A program made the position numbers and the translations under genes. From an uncultured Bacteroidaceae bacterium (lineage in GTDB: Bacteria > Bacteroidota > Bacteroidia > Bacteroidales > Bacteroidaceae), in contig CAKRYD010000022.1 in the NCBI GenBank assembly GCA_934426255.1, forward strand, positions 1-43,495: a DNA stretch of 43,495 nucleotides, in the 5' to 3' direction. Within the stretch, counting starts at the first letter, position 1; each line of letters begins with the position of its first letter. This document shows, in pieces, positions 1-7,529 of the stretch. The notes under the pieces were generated by a model that was not told the origin of the DNA, searched no databases, and saw only the letters and a list, made by a program, of their open reading frames with translations.

Positions 1-1
1 A

Positions 2-1294
2 CGGCAACAGGAGCAGGAAGAGATGTTCGGCATGTTCTTCCTATTATATATAGGTATTGGCGTGGTGGCTCTGATTGTCGGCAGTGTGCTGTCGTTGAAT
101 GTGGAAAACCTGTTTTCGCGCTCCATGACCGCAACCGAGGTGTCGCGCACGCGCATCATGTTATGGCTGATGACTTTCAACCTTGCATTTACTTTTCCGA
201 TGAGCATTTGGGGGAGCATCATGACGGCCTATGAACGGTTTGTGTTCCAGAGGCTGGTAAGCATTATCCGTTCCGTGCTGAATCCAGTTGTGATGGTGTT
301 GTTGCTGGTTGTCGGTTACAAGGCAGTGGCAATGGTTGTGGTAACTACCGTGTTCAATGTGGTGACATTGCTGATAAACTGGCGTTATTGCAAGACCCGG
401 TTGTCTGTAAAACTGCGCTTTGCCCGTTTCAAGTGGAAATTTTTGAAGGAAGTGTCCATCTATAGCTTTTGGATATTCCTGAATGCCATCATGGACCGCA
501 TCTATTGGAGTACCGGTCAGTTTGTTTTGGGCGTTTACCGCGGTGCCGTGGCCATAGCCGTCTATGCCGTGGCCATACAGTTGCAAAGCATGTACATGTT
601 GTTTTCCACCGCCATTTCCGGTGTCTTTCTTCCCAAGGTGACGGCCATGGTGACCAGAGAAAACAATGAGAAGGCAATATCCGATCTGTTTATTCGTACA
701 GGCCGCCTGCAGTATATCGTGATGGCCTTTATCCTCTCGTCGTTCATCGTTTTCGGCAAGGCTTTCATCCGTTTGTGGGCGGGCGCAGGGTATGAAGATG
801 CCTATTACATCAGCCTGATGTTTTTTATTCCTCTTACAGTTCCCTTGATTCAGAATCTGGGCATCACGATATTACAGGCACGCAATCAGATGAAGTTCCG
901 TTCAGTGCTGTATGTCATCATAGATTTGGCAAGTCTTGGCCGTTCGATATTGGTGGCTAAGCCCTATGGCGGTTATGGCTGTGCCTTTGCCACAAGTCTG
1001 GCGCTTTTGTTGGGTCAGGTGGTCATCATGAACATCTACTATCAGCGGAAGCAGCATTTGGACATTTTCAGATTTTGGAAAGAGATTGCGAAAATGAGTG
1101 TTGTGCCGGCAGTGCTTGTTGTTGCAGGAGTGTTTGTGGCGCATAGTGCGTTATTCCATACGGTTACAATCATCAAGTTCTGTGCTTGCGGACTGATATT
1201 CGCAGGTCTGTATGGCATTGCCTTTTGGCATTTCAGTATGAACAGGGAAGAAAAGGACCTGATGATAAAACCTTTGATGATGTTAAGAAGATAA
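2..1294 (+). CDS. Wzx-type polysaccharide flippase, 5' end cut by window edge
   Basis: This is a multi-pass membrane protein of the MATE/Wzx polysaccharide transporter type, expected to flip undecaprenyl-linked repeat units across the inner membrane. The frame is open from base 2, so the ATG at 23 is probably internal. About 430 residues remain, against roughly 480-510 for the family, so about one or two helices are missing. Alternating hydrophobic segments run the whole length, including a strongly hydrophobic pair near residues 80-105 and a C-terminal set. Basic loops such as the one ending in NWRYCKTR fit the positive-inside rule. The stop overlaps the next start (TAATG), so it is co-translated with the acyltransferase. 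The family is confident; the substrate is unknown. Confidence 0.85.
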   Translation, partial: RQQEQEEMFGMFFLLYIGIGVVALIVGSVLSLNVENLFSRSMTATEVSRTRIMLWLMTFNLAFTFPMSIWGSIMTAYERFVFQRLVSIIRSVLNPVVMVLLLVVGYKAVAMVVVTTVFNVVTLLINWRYCKTRLSVKLRFARFKWKFLKEVSIYSFWIFLNAIMDRIYWSTGQFVLGVYRGAVAIAVYAVAIQLQSMYMLFSTAISGVFLPKVTAMVTRENNEKAISDLFIRTGRLQYIVMAFILSSFIVFGKAFIRLWAGAGYEDAYYISLMFFIPLTVPLIQNLGITILQARNQMKFRSVLYVIIDLASLGRSILVAKPYGGYGCAFATSLALLLGQVVIMNIYYQRKQHLDIFRFWKEIAKMSVVPAVLVVAGVFVAHSALFHTVTIIKFCACGLIFAGLYGIAFWHFSMNREEKDLMIKPLMMLRR

Positions 1295-2267
1295 TGGCAG
1301 GAAGAAATCCTTATTTTGATTTTTTGCGTGGAATAGCCATCATTATGGTGGTTTCCATACACACTTATGCAAATGAAGCTAGTCTCGAACTTAGGCAGGT
1401 GATGAATACGGCTGTTCCATTGTTCATCGCCATTTCGGGCTTTTTCCTGTCCCGAAAGCCGATTGAGCGCAAGAAACAGTATGTGAGCTTTTTGAAAAAA
1501 CAGGTTACGAAGGTCTATATTCCCACCATGTTATGGTCGTTGCCGTGGTTTGTTTGGGCGATTGGCTCAGGTGGAAATGTCGTGCTGAACATTGTACGGC
1601 TCTTTGTGTGCGGATTTTCGATATATTATTTCATCGCTTATATCATTCAGTGCTATATAGCTTTGCCCGTAGTATCTGCCATTGTAAAGAAATGTTATCG
1701 GGGGGGGTAATTTTGAGCATGTCGATATCCTTGGTATGGATAGGCTTAATGGTCTATTGTATGACAATTAAAGGCATCTCTTTGCCGCTTGTCGTATATG
1801 CCGGCGTTCTTCCCTGTTGGATAATGTTCTTTTTTCTTGGAGTTGTGCTGGGAATACGAAAGCGAAGGGAGTATTTTTTATGGATTCCCCTCTCAATTGC
1901 AGTTGTTGGCTTCATGATATCAGTCGTCAGCTCACGATACTTGTACGAAGCATATCACGGCGGCTATGGAGTAAAGCCTTCTTCATTTATATATGCTTTT
2001 GGTGTCATACTGTTTCTGTTCGATAAGAAGGTGGAAACGCTTGTAAGTAGCCACCGCAATATGATTCTCAGAAGTATGGTATGGTTAGGAAAGATTTCTT
2101 TTGCCGTTTATCTGATACATATCTATATGGTCAATTTTGTCGTAAACCGTTTTACAATTGACAGTTGGTTTTTGCGTACCGTTTTTGCGCTTGTGCTGAC
2201 AGTCTTGTTTATTGTGATTCTGAAACGGCTCATCCCCGAAAGGTTGCATAAATATATCGGAATATGA
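1294..2267 (+). pseudogene. Acyltransferase 3 family membrane protein, frame broken at an 8-G tract
   Basis: The first half (1294-1710) begins MAGRNPYFDFLRGIAIIMVV and has the conserved histidine (SIHTY) typical of acyltransferase 3 proteins that O-acetylate surface sugars. It stops at a TAA directly after eight G's (1700-1707). The rest of the protein continues in another frame to 2267, with several membrane helices and an ending typical of the family. One extra G gives CGG GGG GGG GTA ATT and restores about 324 residues, the usual family length. It starts on the stop of the flippase (TAATG) and ends on the start of the next gene (ATGA). It may be a phase-variable gene caught in the OFF state, a true pseudogene or a sequencing error in the tract. 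Confidence 0.8.
1700..1707 (+). repeat. Homopolymer G8 tract followed by TAA
   Basis: Eight consecutive G's lie inside the acyltransferase gene in the context C-G8-TAA. With eight G's the reading frame hits TAA at once; with nine it continues through the rest of the gene. A very similar C-G9-TAA tract lies 1.7 kb downstream. Poly-G tracts of this length are classic slipped-strand contingency sites in other bacteria; that role here is inferred. Confidence 0.8.
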
Positions 2268-3568
2268 TTTCAATTCAAGACAAGAAGAATTGTTGCGGTT
2301 GCAGTGCCTGTGCATCAGCTTGTCCGCGACATTGCATAAGGATGAAAGAGGACGAAGAAGGTTTCCTGTATCCGGAGGTGGATGCGGACGCTTGCACCCG
2401 TTGCGGACTATGCGAGAAAGTATGCAACGAGCTTCATCCTTTTGAGAAACGTGAACCCATGCAGGTGCTTGCCGCCGTCAACAAGGATGAGGAGGTGCGG
2501 ATGAAAAGTTCTTCGGGCGGCATCTTTTACTTGTTGGCGGAGAAAACCATAGAGGAAAGCGGAGTGGTGTTCGGGGCACGCTTTGACGAAAACTGGCAGG
2601 TAGTCATCGACCATGCAGAAGACATGAAAGGCGTTGAAGCGTTCATGGGTTCAAAATATGTACAGGCTCGCATTGCCGATGCTTATACAGATGCCAGGCG
2701 GTTTCTTGCAGAGGGAAGGAAAGTGTTGTTCTCCGGCACGCCTTGCCAAGTAGCCGGCTTGCACAAATTTCTGCGCAAGCCATACGACAATCTTCTTACC
2801 GTAGATTTCATCTGTCATGGTGTGCCAAGTCCGAAAGTCTGGAGCATGTATCTCGGCGAGGTGATGAAGGCAGGGCAGCGTATCAGCAGTGTGGAGTTTC
2901 GCAACAAGGAGAAAGGGTGGAAGAAATTCTGTTTCAAACTCAGGTACAACGAATCGGACAAGACCGTTTCGTTGCTTTCGCCCTTTGCGCAGAACCATTA
3001 CATGAAGGCTTTCTTGTCAGATGTGATACTTCGTCCCTCATGTTATGCCTGCAAGGCGAAGGGATGCAACAGCCGGAGCGATGTGACCATAGCCGACTTC
3101 TGGGGCATAGGTTCGGTTTTCCCGAAAATGGATGATGACAAAGGAACAGGCCTCGTCCTTATCAATACGGAAAAAGGACAGGCCTCCCTTGACTTTACCC
3201 GAATGGATGTTGCAGAAACCACTTACGAACGCATCAAGCCATTGAATCCCGCGTGCTATCGTTCACCCATAATCAATCCCAAGCGGAAAGACTTCTTCGC
3301 CTGTTTGGGAAAAGAAGATCTGATAGCATTGATAAACGAATGCACGAAACCTACATTCAAGCAGCGTATAAGAACAGCAGGGAGCCGCGGAAAACGTGTA
3401 GTTGTCAGAATGTTAAAATATATTGTTCGGGGGGGGGTAAAAACAGGCTCATCTACGTTAAGCACAAATACATTAACGATATCCGAATCATCCCAAATAG
3501 TATCTGTATGCTTCAGGTGCAAGGATGAGGGATGGAAACGGTATAGTATGGAAATCAGAGTAAAATAA
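2264..3568 (+). CDS. Coenzyme F420 hydrogenase/dehydrogenase beta-subunit family iron-sulfur protein of the capsule locus
   Basis: The N-terminus carries two 4Fe-4S motifs, CCGCSACASACP (residues about 10-21) and CTRCGLCEKVC (about 44-54). The FrhB-type catalytic part follows, with SSSGGIF, GTPCQVAGL and DFICHGVPSPKVW. Members of this family are common in Bacteroides polysaccharide loci, often beside pyruvyl transferases, and are thought to act as flavin/Fe-S redox enzymes on sugars; the substrate is not known. The ATG overlaps the previous stop (ATGA). A 9-G tract at 3429-3437 falls at residue about 389. With nine G's the frame runs 43 further residues of low-complexity sequence that do not look like the family; with eight G's the protein would stop right after the tract. 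The natural C-terminus is therefore uncertain. Confidence 0.85.
   Translation: MISIQDKKNCCGCSACASACPRHCIRMKEDEEGFLYPEVDADACTRCGLCEKVCNELHPFEKREPMQVLAAVNKDEEVRMKSSSGGIFYLLAEKTIEESGVVFGARFDENWQVVIDHAEDMKGVEAFMGSKYVQARIADAYTDARRFLAEGRKVLFSGTPCQVAGLHKFLRKPYDNLLTVDFICHGVPSPKVWSMYLGEVMKAGQRISSVEFRNKEKGWKKFCFKLRYNESDKTVSLLSPFAQNHYMKAFLSDVILRPSCYACKAKGCNSRSDVTIADFWGIGSVFPKMDDDKGTGLVLINTEKGQASLDFTRMDVAETTYERIKPLNPACYRSPIINPKRKDFFACLGKEDLIALINECTKPTFKQRIRTAGSRGKRVVVRMLKYIVRGGVKTGSSTLSTNTLTISESSQIVSVCFRCKDEGWKRYSMEIRVK
3429..3437 (+). repeat. Homopolymer G9 tract followed by TAA
   Basis: Nine G's in the context C-G9-TAA lie near the 3' end of the iron-sulfur protein gene. The frame used here reads Arg-Gly-Gly-Val and continues to 3568. 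Loss of one G would put the TAA in frame, which matches the present state of the G8 tract in the acyltransferase. Ten G's would open a third frame ending near 3528. Confidence 0.8.
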
Positions 3569-3636
3569 TGGACGTAATTATCTATGGAAATTTGGATGGA
3601 TGAGATAAATAAAGTAATTTTACCGGCCTAAACAGA

Positions 3637-3658
3637 TTGAGCAAAGTTTTTTGCTCAA
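3637..3658 (+). promoter_or_regulatory. Hairpin between the capsule gene and the ATPase gene
   Basis: A perfect 9-bp inverted repeat (TTGAGCAAA / TTTGCTCAA, 4-nt loop) lies 20 bp before the ATPase start. It could terminate the upstream transcript or act as a 5' leader hairpin. There is no clear U-run after it, so the role is open. Confidence 0.4.
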
Positions 3659-3677
3659 ATTGCAATAAAACAAGAAG

Positions 3678-4679
3678 ATGATAAAGAGCATTTCCATAAA
3701 AAACCTTGGATCCATTTCACAAATGAAAGCGGACGACCTTGGAAGTATAAACCTGATAATCGGTCCTAATCAATCAGGTAAGACATTCCTACTTAAAGCC
3801 CTGTTTTCAGCCCTAAAGACAGTAGAAACATACAGACGTGGCAAGGAGAACCGTACAGACAAGGAAATACTCTCGGATAAATTGTATTGGACATTTCAGG
3901 CTTTGGAATTGGGAAATATCGTGAAGAAAGGAGAGAAGAGCATGTCCTTTTCGATGGTTTCTGACAGCGGTGAAGTCTTCACGTATTCTCTTGGTTCATC
4001 TACAACCAAGCAGGCAAATATCGACAGAAATACATTTCAGCAGCGTTCTTCAAACAGCGTGTTTATACCGGCAAAGGAGATAATATCAATCAAAGACATT
4101 ATTTTAGAAGCAAAGGATGAGAATCGCTTCGGATTTGAAGAGCCATACTGCGATTTGGCAAAAGCCTTGAGCCGTACCCAGAAGGGTAAAAACTATAAGA
4201 GTTTTGCAGATGCCCGCCAGAATGTGAGTGAGATGGTGGGTGGAAGACTTGAATATAACGAAGACAAGAATGAATGGCAGTTTCGCGACGGCAGCCGTCG
4301 CATATATGACATAGCCACAGTGTCGGAAGGTGTGAAGAAGCTCTCGATACTTGATCTTCTTTTGGGCAATCACTATCTTGACAATCAGTCGATAATACTT
4401 ATCGATGAGGCAGAGGCAAATCTTCATCCTTCGCTTATAACCCGTTTGCTTGATACAATACTGATGCTTGCAAATGCCGGGGTGCAGTTCTTCATCGCAT
4501 CACATTCATATTTTGTTATCAAACGTCTTTATATTATGGCGCATAAGCACAATGTGAACATTCCTGTCTTGTCGTTTGACAATGGGGTATGTGAAGTAAG
4601 GGAGCTTCAACAGGAAATGCCCAAGAATCCTATCATTGAGGAGTCCATAAACCTGTATAAGGACGAAATCAGTTTGTGA
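3678..4679 (+). CDS. ABC-type AAA ATPase (AAA_15/OLD-like), putative defence component
   Basis: The 333-residue protein is a single ABC-ATPase head. Walker A is GPNQSGKT (29-36), a signature-like SEGVKKLSIL lies at 216-225, Walker B is IILIDEAE (239-246) followed by ANLHPSL, and the switch histidine is in ASHS (276). No long coiled coil is present. Such ATPases are the sensor or motor half of several two-gene bacterial defence modules (for example PARIS AriA and Septu PtuA), where the partner is a nuclease. Its stop overlaps the next gene's GTG, so the two are translationally coupled. It interrupts the usual adjacency of the F420-like and pyruvyl transferase genes, which suggests insertion into the capsule locus. 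No TOPRIM domain is visible, so it is not a standard OLD nuclease. The defence role is inference. Confidence 0.75.
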   Translation: MIKSISIKNLGSISQMKADDLGSINLIIGPNQSGKTFLLKALFSALKTVETYRRGKENRTDKEILSDKLYWTFQALELGNIVKKGEKSMSFSMVSDSGEVFTYSLGSSTTKQANIDRNTFQQRSSNSVFIPAKEIISIKDIILEAKDENRFGFEEPYCDLAKALSRTQKGKNYKSFADARQNVSEMVGGRLEYNEDKNEWQFRDGSRRIYDIATVSEGVKKLSILDLLLGNHYLDNQSIILIDEAEANLHPSLITRLLDTILMLANAGVQFFIASHSYFVIKRLYIMAHKHNVNIPVLSFDNGVCEVRELQQEMPKNPIIEESINLYKDEISL

Positions 4680-4681
4680 CA

Positions 4682-5281
4682 ATGGAATTCTATGAATCAT
4701 TCATGAAATTCAGCTTTGCAGACGAAGATGTGTTTTGCATTGAGAACGATCCGCTTGTAACAGAGGCAGAAGGAGTGAAAACATGCGAGTGCGTTGTGCT
4801 TATCAATCCTCGTGTGGCTCTGATAGAAGCAAAATCTTCGTCACCAAAGGAAATTTGTGGTGATAAATTCAAGAATTTTATTTCGGAGATCAAACAGAAA
4901 TTCTCTGATTCGCTTTTACTCTTCAATGAAATTAAAAATAAAAAGCATGGTGAGGCGGCATTCTTGCGTTTGCCGTTTCACTTGCAGAATATGACAATAG
5001 CTCCCAACCAATATATCATATGTCTGATTATACATGGTCACCGGTTGGAATGGTTGGTAGGTCTTCAAGATGCTTTTAGAGATGCGATGCGTGAGGTTGT
5101 AAACCAATGGAACATAAAGGACTCACAAGTGAAAGTCTTTAATGAAGAGACGGCTTTAGAGAATCGGCTGATCGTTGCTTTTATACCAAAGACTGAGCGT
5201 AATGCCGTTCGTGAGAAAGATAACAGTATCAGTCAGGAGAAAATCAAAAACTGGTTTGCGGAACATAAAGTTGATGCATAA
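4682..5281 (+). CDS. Unknown partner of the ATPase with a PD-(D/E)XK-like motif
   Basis: I do not recognise a named family. The 199-residue protein has a hydrophobic strand ending in LIEAKSS (about residues 49-55), preceded by an acidic residue in TCECVV. The pattern E-x12-E-x-K is that of a PD-(D/E)XK nuclease core. The middle of the protein is amphipathic and the last 30 residues are charged. A GTG at 4676 overlaps the ATPase stop; the ATG at 4682 is chosen because it lies just past that stop, and the two differ by only two residues. Coupling to the ATPase suggests a two-component ATPase-nuclease system. The nuclease call rests on one motif and is tentative. Confidence 0.6.
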   Translation: MEFYESFMKFSFADEDVFCIENDPLVTEAEGVKTCECVVLINPRVALIEAKSSSPKEICGDKFKNFISEIKQKFSDSLLLFNEIKNKKHGEAAFLRLPFHLQNMTIAPNQYIICLIIHGHRLEWLVGLQDAFRDAMREVVNQWNIKDSQVKVFNEETALENRLIVAFIPKTERNAVREKDNSISQEKIKNWFAEHKVDA

Positions 5282-5315
5282 ACCATAGGCTACTTACATT
5301 CAGTTAAACGATAAT

Positions 5316-5360
5316 CCCCACCCGAGTGGCGGCTGTGCGCAGAGCGATACTGCGGTAGGG
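5316..5360 (+). repeat. 45-bp structured intergenic repeat, copy 1
   Basis: This element matches 16144-16188 closely. Shared blocks are CCGAGTGGCGGC, AGCGATAC and GCGGT, and the ends form an imperfect inverted repeat (CCCACCCG with CGGTAGGG). Both copies are in the same orientation and lie about 90-130 bp before a sugar gene. It could be a small mobile palindromic element or a leader RNA element. Confidence 0.65.
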
Positions 5361-5486
5361 AACTTCCATTTAAATTTATTTTGCTTGTAAACATCCCGGT
5401 ATGTTGTGCCCGGGGCTTCATTGCTATGTCGGATAGAACATAAAAGGCAATGAGACAAGCGCAATACGACATTTTATTTTTCTAAT
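5361..5486 (+). other. Leader region of the pyruvyl transferase gene
   Basis: This AT-rich stretch between the structured repeat and the pyruvyl transferase start contains a short GC-rich hairpin (CCCGG with CCGGG, near 5397-5416). No convincing TAnnTTTG promoter box is visible close to the start. Confidence 0.3.
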
Positions 5487-6557
5487 ATGAAGATAGGAAT
5501 ACTGACACAGCCACTTCATGCTAATTATGGCGGAATTCTTCAAAACTATGCCTTGCAGCAAGTATTGAAACGCATGGGACATGAGGTGTGGACAATAGAT
5601 TATAACAATTATAGTTGGTTTGACTGGTTAGACAACGTATGTCGCGTGTGTGTTCTTAAAATATTAGGACGTGAAGCTCATTTCATGGAAACTCCTTATG
5701 AAAGGACACAGAAAGAGAAACCTTTGCGATATTTTGCGGAACAAAAAATACAATTAACTCAGCCACGTACAAAAAAAATCAAGCGAAGTGTAATAACAAA
5801 TTATGCTTTTGATGCAATGGTTGTAGGAAGTGACCAAGTATGGCGTCCTAAATATAATAACAGTATTGAAGACTGCTTTTTGAATTTTGCGGCAGGATTA
5901 CAGATTAAGCGAGTTGCTTATGCCGCATCATTCGGTACAGAAGAGTGGGAGTTCACTTTGCAGCAAACTGAAAGATGTGCGAACTTAGTAAAATTCTTTG
6001 ATGCGATATCAGTGCGTGAGGCATCTGGACTTTTATTATGCAAGCAATATTTAGGTGTTCAAGCTACTCATGTATTAGATCCTACATTATTGCTTGATGC
6101 AGAAGATTATGCAAAATTATGCGCTGGCATACCAAAGCAGGAGTCTTTTATCTATGCTTATATTCTTGATGAGAATGATAGGAAAAAAGAGTTTATAGAA
6201 GAATTTGCTAGGCGTAAGGGATTGCCTTATATAATAAAACGGGCAGATGGAGCAGTAAAAGCCGAAGATTCAATAGAGCTATGGCTGTCGTATTTTCGTG
6301 ATGCTTCTTTTGTCATCACAGACTCGTTTCATGGTAGTGTATTCTCCATCATATTTAATAAAGACTTCTACGTCTTTGAGAATAAAAAACGAGGCAATAG
6401 TAGATTTGATTCTTTGCTTGGCTTGTTAGATTTGAAGAGCAGGATGCTATGTGATACTTTACCTAAGAATTCTAGTACAATAGATTGGAATATAGTAAAT
6501 GAAAAAAGAGAGAAAGAAATAATCAAATCTAAACAGTGGTTGAAGCAAAATTTATGA
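5487..6557 (+). CDS. Polysaccharide pyruvyl transferase family protein
   Basis: The protein starts MKIGILTQPLHANYGGILQN, the usual opening of PF04230 pyruvyl transferases, and contains VVGSDQVWR (about residue 112) and ITDSFHGSVFSIIF (about 274-287), the conserved GSDQVW and D(S/T)xHG motifs. The family moves pyruvyl groups from phosphoenolpyruvate to sugar residues of surface polysaccharides as ketals. Its 356 residues are normal. It leads a compact run of genes (PPT, GT2, KAP, GT2, wzy), and its stop overlaps the next ATG (ATGA). Base composition is clearly AT-rich compared with the housekeeping genes later in the window, as is usual for horizontally exchanged capsule genes. Confidence 0.9.
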   Translation: MKIGILTQPLHANYGGILQNYALQQVLKRMGHEVWTIDYNNYSWFDWLDNVCRVCVLKILGREAHFMETPYERTQKEKPLRYFAEQKIQLTQPRTKKIKRSVITNYAFDAMVVGSDQVWRPKYNNSIEDCFLNFAAGLQIKRVAYAASFGTEEWEFTLQQTERCANLVKFFDAISVREASGLLLCKQYLGVQATHVLDPTLLLDAEDYAKLCAGIPKQESFIYAYILDENDRKKEFIEEFARRKGLPYIIKRADGAVKAEDSIELWLSYFRDASFVITDSFHGSVFSIIFNKDFYVFENKKRGNSRFDSLLGLLDLKSRMLCDTLPKNSSTIDWNIVNEKREKEIIKSKQWLKQNL

Positions 6558-7528
6558 CTACGCCAAAGATAAGCATCATTTCTCCTGTATATAAAGCGGA
6601 GAAATATCTCAAACGATGTGTGGACAGTATAATTGCACAAACATTATCAGATTGGGAGCTGTTGCTGATCGACGATGGATCTCCAGATAAAAGTAGAGGA
6701 ATTTGTGATGAGTATGCAACTAAAGATTCTCGCGTTCGAGTATTTCATCAAGAAAACGGCGGAGTAAGTTCTGCAAGACAAAAAGGGCTTGATGAAGCTA
6801 CTGGCAAATATATAATTCATGTGGATCCTGATGATTGGGTGGAACCAACAATGTTAGAGGAACTATATCAGAAAGCAAAGAATGATGATGCTGATATGGT
6901 GATCTGTGATTTCTATAGAAATGAGGGTGTTCGGCAGGAGTATGTAAAGCAAGAGCCAATAAAGCTCGACAATAAGACGGTGCTATTTGAACTGCTGTTC
7001 CAGCAACTGCATGGCAGTTGCTGTAACAAACTCGTAAAAAGAGTTTGTTACAGCATTTATGGTGTGAGTTTTCCCGAGAAGATGAATTGCTGGGAGGATT
7101 TGTATGTGAATGTCAGTTTGTTGAGATATGAAAGTGTTAGAATCGCATATCTGCCAAAGGCTTTTTATCATTATGATTATGCAGTAAATACAAACAGCCT
7201 TGTAAGAAGGCCTACAAAACAAACAGTCTTGTCACAAACATTTTTTATAAATAGTCTCAGTTCTGAGTTAGGGGCGGATTTTGATGAGGCTTTTTATAGA
7301 TTGAAGGTACAAACAAAAGACTTGGCTTGGCGTTTTGATTTAATGAACGAAGAGGAATATAAAGCATTGTTTCCTGAAATTACGGAACGATATATTTTGG
7401 ACTTTGGAAAATCGCTAAATCTTACAAAGCGATTTGTAATTCTTTCTTTTAATCATTACATGGCAGCAAGAGTTTTGTTTGATTTTTTTCTTAAAATCAA
7501 GAAGATAAAATCGTTGCTGAGCAAATGA
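6554..7528 (+). CDS. Glycosyltransferase family 2 (first of three)
   Basis: The N-terminal GT-A fold shows SIISPVYKAEKYLKRCVDSI, LLIDDGSPDKS and HVDPDDWVEP. The metal-binding DxD is DPDD, where DSDD is more usual. The enzyme is expected to add one sugar to the lipid-linked repeat unit at the cytoplasmic face. The ATG at 6554 is chosen because it overlaps the upstream stop; a GTG at 6536 would add six residues inside the neighbouring gene. Residues about 150-167 (HGSCCNKLVKRVCYS) are encoded by two adjacent inverted repeats (7001-7054), an arrangement also found in the GT2 gene at 12233. Donor and acceptor are unknown. Confidence 0.9.
   Translation: MTTPKISIISPVYKAEKYLKRCVDSIIAQTLSDWELLLIDDGSPDKSRGICDEYATKDSRVRVFHQENGGVSSARQKGLDEATGKYIIHVDPDDWVEPTMLEELYQKAKNDDADMVICDFYRNEGVRQEYVKQEPIKLDNKTVLFELLFQQLHGSCCNKLVKRVCYSIYGVSFPEKMNCWEDLYVNVSLLRYESVRIAYLPKAFYHYDYAVNTNSLVRRPTKQTVLSQTFFINSLSSELGADFDEAFYRLKVQTKDLAWRFDLMNEEEYKALFPEITERYILDFGKSLNLTKRFVILSFNHYMAARVLFDFFLKIKKIKSLLSK
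7001..7054 (+). repeat. Twin perfect inverted repeats inside the GT2 coding sequence
   Basis: Hairpin A has 10-bp arms (7001-7010 and 7014-7023) with a 3-nt loop. Hairpin B has 14-bp arms (7020-7033 and 7041-7054) with a 7-nt loop. They share 4 bp. Both lie wholly in coding sequence and keep the frame. The same two-hairpin layout occurs at the equivalent codons of the GT2 gene at 12233. Confidence 0.9.
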
Positions 7529-7529
7529 A

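Noticed and set aside
1533..2267. Independent gene starting at 1533
   Set aside because: The first 58 codons overlap the acyltransferase in a different frame and look random; the remainder is the C-terminal part of the acyltransferase after the G8 tract.
3253..3528. Separate 91-residue gene
   Set aside because: Most of it is a shadow of the iron-sulfur protein frame. Only its last 29 residues could matter, if the G tract had ten G's.
5316..5360. tRNA-like gene because of GAGTGGCGG
   Set aside because: The string resembles part of a tRNA-Leu D arm, but no acceptor stem, anticodon arm or T loop can be laid out around it.
5281..5487. Complete insertion sequence or transposon around the ATPase pair
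   Set aside because: No transposase, no matching terminal repeats and no flanking target duplication could be found by eye.
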